Part shown: one piece after another, positions 11,715 through 11,766 of the stretch
Layout of the letters: each line of letters begins with the position of its first letter
How positions within the stretch are numbered: the stretch's first letter is position 1
DNA from: Candidatus Sulfotelmatobacter sp.
GTDB lineage: Bacteria; Acidobacteriota; Terriglobia; Terriglobales; Acidobacteriaceae
Direction: 5' to 3'
Length of the DNA: 11,766 nucleotides
Assembly (NCBI GenBank): GCA_030045935.1
Contig: JASIEN010000527.1
Span: 1 to 11,766 of the forward strand
The notes under the pieces: model-generated
Seen by the model: only the letters and a program-made list of their open reading frames with translations
What the model was told of the DNA's origin: nothing
The model's database searches: none
Program-made: the position numbers and the translations under genes

Positions 11715-11766
11715 AAGAAGAGATGATTGTAACGGAACGCCAGCTCGCTTGGATGCTCCTGATCAC
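11715..11766 (-). promoter_or_regulatory. Upstream region of the argD-like gene with -10-like box
   Basis: TACAAT (minus, 11731-11726; 5 of 6) lies 11 bases before the ATG, predicting a leader of about 4 bases. The bases before the start (CATCTCTTCTT) are pyrimidine-rich and cannot act as a Shine-Dalgarno. No good -35 is seen at 16-18 bases. A continuing co-transcript from outside the window is the alternative. Confidence 0.35.

Noticed and set aside
11374..11766. 130-codon minus-strand open frame running in from the right edge
   Set aside because: Overlaps the argD-like gene in another frame; composition is Arg/Ser-rich as expected of a shadow, with no family match.
1..11766. CRISPR arrays, insertion sequences, tRNA or rRNA genes
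   Set aside because: No regularly spaced repeats, transposase-like proteins, terminal inverted repeats, tRNA cloverleaf or rRNA-like sequence were seen on either strand.

Overview
The window looks like chromosomal DNA from a Gram-negative, moderately GC-rich bacterium, most likely an acidobacterium (Acidobacteriota, Terriglobia side). That placement is inference from how the proteins read (DinB-like protein, YaeI-type phosphoesterase, secreted glycine-zipper protein, GH57/GlgB pair); there is no rRNA or other marker here to prove it.

Layout, left to right. Bases 1-35 hold the first 12 codons of a Phd/YefM-type antitoxin leaving the window on the minus strand, under a near-consensus promoter. 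A DinB-like protein (+) converges on a minus-strand series: enolase, an L,D-transpeptidase lipoprotein starting 3 bases after the enolase stop, a truncated HicB-like antitoxin fragment, and a membrane-anchored metallophosphoesterase. A glycine-zipper secreted protein (+) follows, ending in a strong terminator, and converges on a GH57 glycoside hydrolase (-). GH57 is divergent from glycogen branching enzyme glgB (+) over a 98-base gap. An alpha/beta hydrolase (-) is convergent with glgB, and a class III aminotransferase resembling ArgD (-) fills the right end.

The most unusual part is the 386-base gap at 10093-10478. On the plus strand it carries a chain of hairpins ending in a textbook intrinsic terminator (GGGGAGC-TTCG-GCTCCCC then six T), with no protein gene on that strand for it to serve. 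This is a good candidate for an unannotated small RNA of about 125 nt whose loops expose C/U-rich, anti-Shine-Dalgarno-like sequence. A competing or additional reading is a 28-codon cationic ORF in the same transcript.

Functionally the window mixes housekeeping metabolism (enolase in glycolysis, ArgD-type transamination), alpha-glucan metabolism (GH57 plus GlgB), envelope functions (L,D-transpeptidase, secreted glycine-zipper protein, membrane phosphoesterase) and two traces of toxin-antitoxin genes. Several genes (Phd-like, HicB fragment, GH57, glgB, argD) lack a Shine-Dalgarno and have a -10-like hexamer 6-14 bases before the start codon, suggesting leaderless or very short-leader mRNAs; enolase, DinB, the glycine-zipper gene and the alpha/beta hydrolase have recognisable Shine-Dalgarno sequences.
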